From NCBI GenBank assembly GCA_937952995.1, contig CALFYB010000431.1, positions 1-10,785 on the forward strand: 10,785 nt of DNA, read 5' to 3'. A model generated the notes under the pieces. It was not told where the DNA came from and did not search any database. It saw only the letters and a program-made list of their open reading frames with translations. The DNA comes from an uncultured Caulobacteraceae bacterium (GTDB lineage: Bacteria > Pseudomonadota > Alphaproteobacteria > Caulobacterales > Caulobacteraceae). Positions within the stretch are counted from its first letter, which is position 1. Each line of letters begins with the position of its first letter. Positions 7,272-10,785 of the stretch are shown here, one piece after another. Made by a program: the position numbers and the translations under genes.

Positions 7272-7312
7272 CCGGTTAGCGCGCTAGTGAAAATTCCAAC
7301 CTTGGAAGAGAC

Positions 7313-7621
7313 TTAGCGAGACGTCGTATCTTTCTTTGCCAAGGCATCCAGATCGGCTTGCACGGCGGCTAGCTGTTCGTCGGTGAGGTTACCGCCGCTC
7401 ATGGGCTGAAGTGCCTTCAGCGTCATGCCCTTGAACTGTTCAAAAGCAGGGTGAGCGGTGAGGCCGGGAAGGTCTTTGTCCAGAATTGCCTTGGTCTCAG
7501 GCTTAGCGGCCAGGTCAGCAATTGGGGTTGCCTCAACCGTTAGCTTGTCAGCCGCCAGTGCAGCGCCGCTAGCAAATGCGATCGACAGACCAGCCAAGCT
7601 CGCGAGGATCATCTTCTTCAT
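7313..7621 (-). CDS. Small exported protein of unknown function
   Basis: This 102-residue protein has a clear signal peptide: MKKM, a hydrophobic core to about residue 19, and likely cleavage after ALA (21-23) or the next Ala. The mature part is about 79 residues, helical and without cysteine. It carries a TPIADLAAKPETKAILDKDLPGL segment (32-54), GMTLKAL (65-71) and a C-terminal LTDEQLAAVQADLDAL (79-94). I recall similar small periplasmic proteins from Caulobacterales and sphingomonads, with no established function. The start at 7621 is preferred over an in-frame ATG at 7693, because it gives a proper signal peptide and GAGAAAG lies about 10 nt upstream. It is transcribed toward the stressosome operon but ends at its own hairpin, and diverges from the two-partner secretion genes. 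Confidence 0.8.
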   Translation of the reverse strand: MKKMILASLAGLSIAFASGAALAADKLTVEATPIADLAAKPETKAILDKDLPGLTAHPAFEQFKGMTLKALQPMSGGNLTDEQLAAVQADLDALAKKDTTSR

Positions 7622-7814
7622 AGTTGGGATCTTTCTCAAGGGTTTCCAATAGCCGGATGAAACGCTGTTTTTGCGGTGCCCGGCAAGTGCCAATCGTGCG
7701 ATTTTGCGGTGACCTATGCCGGTCCATTTCGCGCGTCATCATCGCCGCGTAGTTATGGATATTGAAATCCCTGATCTTTTCGCGCTGACCGACCGAAATC
7801 GCGCCGAATAACCG

Positions 7815-7843
7815 TTCATAAATCGTTATTTATGTTTTACTAT
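7815..7843 (+). promoter_or_regulatory. Candidate promoter of the two-partner secretion operon
   Basis: TTCATA (7815-7820) and TACTAT (7838-7843) are spaced 17 bp apart, each matching the sigma-70 consensus at 4 of 6 positions. They lie in an AT-rich tract 38 bp upstream of the TpsB start. Both boxes fall inside the inverted repeats listed next. The hexamers are seen in the sequence; their function is inference. Confidence 0.35.
7817..7834. repeat. Perfect 7-bp inverted repeat (possible operator)
   Basis: CATAAAT and ATTTATG flank a 4-nt CGTT centre. It covers most of the candidate -35 region of the TpsB promoter and abuts a second inverted repeat at 7834. It could be an operator or a hairpin in the leader; no T tract suggests a terminator. 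Confidence 0.5.
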
Positions 7844-7858
7844 TTCAAATAGCAAAAC
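7834..7858. repeat. 12-bp imperfect inverted repeat (possible operator)
   Basis: GTTTTACTATTT (7834-7845) and AAATAGCAAAAC (7847-7858) are reverse complements except at one position and are separated by a single base. The near-continuous dyad looks more like a binding site for a dimeric regulator than an RNA hairpin. It covers the candidate -10 box TACTAT. Confidence 0.5.
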
Positions 7859-7880
7859 GAGTCTTGTTTGAGCGCTGTAA

Positions 7881-9584
7881 TTGAAACGGATAGCGAAGCT
7901 ATTTGCCATGGTCGGTGTTTTTAACCTTGCAGTCTTGGGTGTGAGCAACCACGCCTTTGCTCAAATTGTGCCGCGACCGTCGATCCGTCCGATAGAGCAG
8001 CCTGCGCAGAAACCGGAACTGCCACGTAGTCGTGTTCGAACCCCGTTTAAAATCGAACGAACGCCGCCAGGATCATCAATCGGTGACCCTTCATTTTTGG
8101 TGGAACGCGTCCAGATCGACGGATCACGTGACCTCAGCCTTGAAGACCAGGAAGCGCTTACCGGGCCCCTAACGGGTCGGGCGGTTCGATTGTCCGAGCT
8201 GATGGGCTTGGCGGATAGGATCTCTGCCCTCTATGCCGAGCGCGGATATGCTCTGACGGTCGCGATTTTACCGGTGCAAACCGTGATTGACGGCGTTGTG
8301 CATCTCACCGTCGTGGAGGGCTCGATTGACCACGTCGATATTGAATTTAAACAGAAACTGTCTGTTTCACGCGAGGCGCGGATCGCAGCATCTGTTCGCA
8401 AGCGCCTGCGCAGCGTCGTTCAGTCTGGTCCGGTTCAGACCTATGACCTAGAGCGCTCAATCCTCGGAATAGACGATCTGAAGGGCATCTCACCCTCGGT
8501 CATTATCCGACCTTCCAAGACCCTAGACGGTGCTGCGGACCTGTTGGTGGTGATCGACACCCAGGCGCTTGAGGTCGAAATGTCTGCGGACGACCGACTA
8601 CGCCGAGAGTTTGGCTCCAAGCAAGCGACCCTGTCAGTTTCTGCCAATTCTCTGGCCCTGATCGGTGACAGATTGGAACTGTCCTATCGCCGCGGTGGCA
8701 TTGATGGGGCCTATGACTATCGCTCAGTAGGCTATGGCGCGCCGATTGGTCACAGCCTGTCGCGGGGCCAAATCAACCTGTCAGAGGCCAAGACCAAGGC
8801 CGCGAACGGGTTCCTAGCTGCGCTAGAGTTTCAGGGCCTAGAGCGCACCGCTAGGTTAGGGGTGCAGGTTCCAGCCTATCGAACGCGGGCCAAGAGCCTT
8901 TATCTCAATTTCGATCTCGCGGCGCTGGACAGCTCCAGCGACCTGTTCGGAGCCACCCTTATCAAGGACCGTGTGCGCACGGCCGAGGCGGGGCTGAGCT
9001 ATGACTGGGCGGACCGGTTCGGAGCCAGCTCGCTTTTTGAACTCTCTTACGTCAAGGGTCTGAAAGGGCTTCAAGCGACCGATCGCGACAATCCCCTTCG
9101 TAGTCGCTCCTATGGGTCGGCGCAGGCGTCCTATGTCACGGCGCGGCTCTATCGCTATCAGCCCTTGCTGGGCATGGACCTGAGCCTGGATGTGACCGGG
9201 CAGGTGGTCACCCGCGGTTCTAGCCTCTGGTCCAGTGCGGAATGTTCCTTCGGTGGCCCAATCTATGGGCGCGGCTTTGATGCAGGCAGTCTGGGCGGCG
9301 ATAGCTGCGTCAAGGCCTCGGTCGAACTGTCCAAGCGCTTCCAGTTATCGAATTTCACGCTTGCCCCTTACCTATTCGCTGATGGAGCGCGCATCGGCCA
9401 GAACGGCCCGCTGGAATATGGCGAGGTGCGCGAGGCTATCGCCACATCCGCCGGAGCAGGCCTTCGGCTGACGGCCCCCACGGGCTTAAGCCTCGATGTT
9501 CAATATGCCCGCCCGCAAGAAAACCCAGCGCCGTCTATGCCTAGAGATGGGCGTTGGTTCTTCACCCTCGTTTACAAACATTGA
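7881..9584 (+). CDS. TpsB-type two-partner secretion transporter (FhaC/ShlB/HecB family)
   Basis: This 567-residue outer-membrane transporter is predicted to secrete the TpsA protein encoded immediately downstream. Residues 1-27 are a signal peptide ending HAFA, followed by a proline-rich linker (30-65). Two POTRA-like regions follow: about 70-148, with FLVERVQIDG and ISALYAERGYALTVAILP, and about 150-228. Residues 230-567 form the beta barrel. The hallmark loop of the family (VRGF/Y, then G-D) is seen as YGRGFDAGSLGGDS (462-475). The chain ends in alternating aromatic residues, WFFTLVYKH, as in barrel proteins. The start is TTG at 7881, directly after an in-frame TAA; it supplies the basic n-region MKRIAK. 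ATG at 7908 would remove that basic region and shorten the signal peptide. No strong ribosome site is visible for either. Cys455 and Cys476 bracket the hallmark loop and may form a disulfide. Confidence 0.93.
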   Translation: MKRIAKLFAMVGVFNLAVLGVSNHAFAQIVPRPSIRPIEQPAQKPELPRSRVRTPFKIERTPPGSSIGDPSFLVERVQIDGSRDLSLEDQEALTGPLTGRAVRLSELMGLADRISALYAERGYALTVAILPVQTVIDGVVHLTVVEGSIDHVDIEFKQKLSVSREARIAASVRKRLRSVVQSGPVQTYDLERSILGIDDLKGISPSVIIRPSKTLDGAADLLVVIDTQALEVEMSADDRLRREFGSKQATLSVSANSLALIGDRLELSYRRGGIDGAYDYRSVGYGAPIGHSLSRGQINLSEAKTKAANGFLAALEFQGLERTARLGVQVPAYRTRAKSLYLNFDLAALDSSSDLFGATLIKDRVRTAEAGLSYDWADRFGASSLFELSYVKGLKGLQATDRDNPLRSRSYGSAQASYVTARLYRYQPLLGMDLSLDVTGQVVTRGSSLWSSAECSFGGPIYGRGFDAGSLGGDSCVKASVELSKRFQLSNFTLAPYLFADGARIGQNGPLEYGEVREAIATSAGAGLRLTAPTGLSLDVQYARPQENPAPSMPRDGRWFFTLVYKH

Positions 9585-9587
9585 GAC

Positions 9588-9591
9588 GGAG
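9588..9591 (+). promoter_or_regulatory. Ribosome-binding site of the TpsA gene
   Basis: GGAG lies 7 nt before the ATG at 9599 and just after the TpsB stop. It fixes the start of the partial exoprotein gene and indicates cotranscription with tpsB. Confidence 0.65.
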
Positions 9592-9598
9592 ATCTTTC

Positions 9599-10785
9599 AT
9601 GCAACGATCATCCAACCGGCCCGCCGCTCAATGGCGCGATCTGCTGCTGTGCGGCACGGCGCTCTTGACCCTGACCACGACGCAGGTCCGTGCCCAGTCG
9701 GTTTCTAGCGCTTGGGGCGCTTCAGGCGGAACGGTCGTGGCCGGGACCGGGACCATTGCCGGGCAGGGGACATCGTCGCTCACCGTCAACCAGACCTCGC
9801 AGAAGATGATCATCGACTGGCGATCCTTTGGCGTGGCCAAGGATGGCGCAGCGCAGTTCATTCAGCCCTCGGCTAGCGCCATAGCCTTGAACCGGGTCAC
9901 CGGCTCTGAGGTCTCTTCGATCCTCGGGCGGCTTGAGGCTAATGGCCAACTGTTCTTCATCAATCCCAACGGCATGGTCTTCGGCAAGGAAGCCAAGGTC
10001 GATGTCGCCGGTTTGCTCGTCTCGACGGCCGACATCACCAACTCGAACTTCATGAACAGCCGCTATGGCTTTGACGCGATGGGCAAGGCCGATGCCCAGA
10101 TCGTCAATGAAGGCACCCTAACGATCAAGGACGCAGGGCTAGCCGCCTTCGTCGCGCCCCATGTCTCCAACAGCGGCACGATTCAGGCCCATCTCGGCAC
10201 CGTGCTGATCGGCGGGGCCCAGACCTTCACGCTCGACATGGCCGGAGACAATCTGATCCGTTTCCAGTTGGGCGAGGCGGTCAGCCAGTCTCAGACCGAC
10301 GGGGCGGGTGCGACGTCAACGGCGCTCGTCGATAGTCGCGGCATCATCGATGCTCGCGGAGGCTCCGTCTACCTGTCGGCCAAGGCCGCGCGTGAGGTGG
10401 TCAATGATGCCGTGCGCATCAGCGATCAGCGCCGGGCTGGCGGGGTCGTTCAAAATGCCGATGGCACGGTGACCCTGACGGCCTCTGACCTCAATATCGA
10501 AGCCGATGGCAGGGTCCAGATCGATGAGAGCGCTCGTCTGGACCTGTCGCGCACAGGGCAGGGCGGTCATCTTAGCCTCAAGGCTAGCGAGGCGGAGATC
10601 GGCGGCACGATCTCTTTGAACGGCACCGATCAAGGGGGTACGGCAACCCTTGAGACGGACGGAGCCTTAAGCCTGACCGGACAGATCACGGCCAATGGGT
10701 CGAAAGAGGGCGGAAGCCTTTCCCTGACGAGCGGCGGCGTGGCCAGCATCGAAAAAGCGCAGTGGGACGCCGCGCGGGCGCTCGG
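9599..10785 (+). CDS. TpsA-type filamentous haemagglutinin/adhesin exoprotein (N-terminal part)
   Basis: The frame stays open from ATG 9599 to the window edge (395 complete codons), so the gene is 3'-truncated by the window. Residues 1-32 are a signal peptide with a basic n-region, a leucine-rich core and a likely cut after VRA. The TPS secretion domain follows (about 35-265) with the family motif INPNGMVFG (121-129), preceded by DWRSFGV (73-79) and RVTGSEVSSILGRLEANGQLFF (99-120). From about 285 on, glycine-rich strands such as GGHLSLKA, GTISLNG, GALSLTG and GGSLSLT recur every 10-20 residues, as expected for a right-handed beta-helix. The product would be threaded through the upstream TpsB barrel to the surface or medium. 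Adhesin is more likely than haemolysin, but the effector region is not in the window. It starts 14 bp after the tpsB stop. Confidence 0.93.
   Translation, partial: MQRSSNRPAAQWRDLLLCGTALLTLTTTQVRAQSVSSAWGASGGTVVAGTGTIAGQGTSSLTVNQTSQKMIIDWRSFGVAKDGAAQFIQPSASAIALNRVTGSEVSSILGRLEANGQLFFINPNGMVFGKEAKVDVAGLLVSTADITNSNFMNSRYGFDAMGKADAQIVNEGTLTIKDAGLAAFVAPHVSNSGTIQAHLGTVLIGGAQTFTLDMAGDNLIRFQLGEAVSQSQTDGAGATSTALVDSRGIIDARGGSVYLSAKAAREVVNDAVRISDQRRAGGVVQNADGTVTLTASDLNIEADGRVQIDESARLDLSRTGQGGHLSLKASEAEIGGTISLNGTDQGGTATLETDGALSLTGQITANGSKEGGSLSLTSGGVASIEKAQWDAARAL

Noticed and set aside
7622..7693. Upstream extension of the small exported protein to an ATG at 7693
   Set aside because: The extra 24 residues would bury the signal peptide, and the internal ATG at 7621 has a normal n-region and a nearby purine-rich site.
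10316..10633. 105-codon minus-strand open frame within the TpsA gene
   Set aside because: The plus-strand frame here is a clear beta-helix exoprotein; long antisense frames are common in such coding DNA.
1..10785. tRNA, rRNA, CRISPR array, insertion sequence or attachment site
   Set aside because: No clover-leaf, direct-repeat array, transposase or flanking duplication was seen on either strand by eye.

Overview
The window looks like accessory or regulatory chromosome of a Gram-negative proteobacterium, most likely an alphaproteobacterium. The basis is a moderate-to-high GC content judged by eye, outer-membrane two-partner secretion genes, weak Shine-Dalgarno sites, and a small exported protein of a type I associate with Caulobacterales and sphingomonads. 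The genus cannot be fixed from the sequence alone.

Layout. At the left edge lie the last codons of a probable membrane protein (2-49) and a complete crotonase-family (enoyl-CoA hydratase/isomerase) gene (169-963), both on the plus strand. Converging on it, with only 8 bp between stop codons, is a five-gene minus-strand operon running from 7128 down to 972. In transcription order it encodes: a globin-coupled RsbR-like stressosome protein; a single-domain RsbS-like STAS protein; an RsbT-like switch kinase fused in one chain to an RsbX-like PP2C phosphatase; a soluble hybrid histidine kinase with two receiver domains and an HPt domain; and an HD-GYP response regulator (c-di-GMP phosphodiesterase). 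Three of the four junctions are overlapping or 2 nt apart (TGATG, ATGA, 2-nt gap), so the genes are probably translationally coupled. Upstream of the operon are a rho-independent-type hairpin and a small gene for an exported protein (7313-7621, minus). A divergent intergenic region with two adjacent inverted repeats over a candidate promoter follows. It precedes a plus-strand two-partner secretion pair: a TpsB/FhaC-type outer-membrane transporter (7881-9584) and the start of a TpsA filamentous-haemagglutinin-type exoprotein (9599 to the window end).

How the genes may work together (inference). Oxygen or another haem ligand would be sensed by the globin domain of RsbR inside an RsbR-RsbS scaffold. 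RsbT would be held there and released after phosphorylating the STAS domains, and the fused PP2C domain would reset the phosphorylation. There is no RsbU, RsbV, RsbW or sigma-B in the window. The operon instead continues into a hybrid kinase whose N-terminus resembles a degenerate RsbT-like ATPase domain, then into a c-di-GMP-degrading response regulator. The predicted chain is therefore gas/redox stress to stressosome to phosphorelay to c-di-GMP level. A large adhesin-type secretion system lies next door and is a plausible but unproven target.
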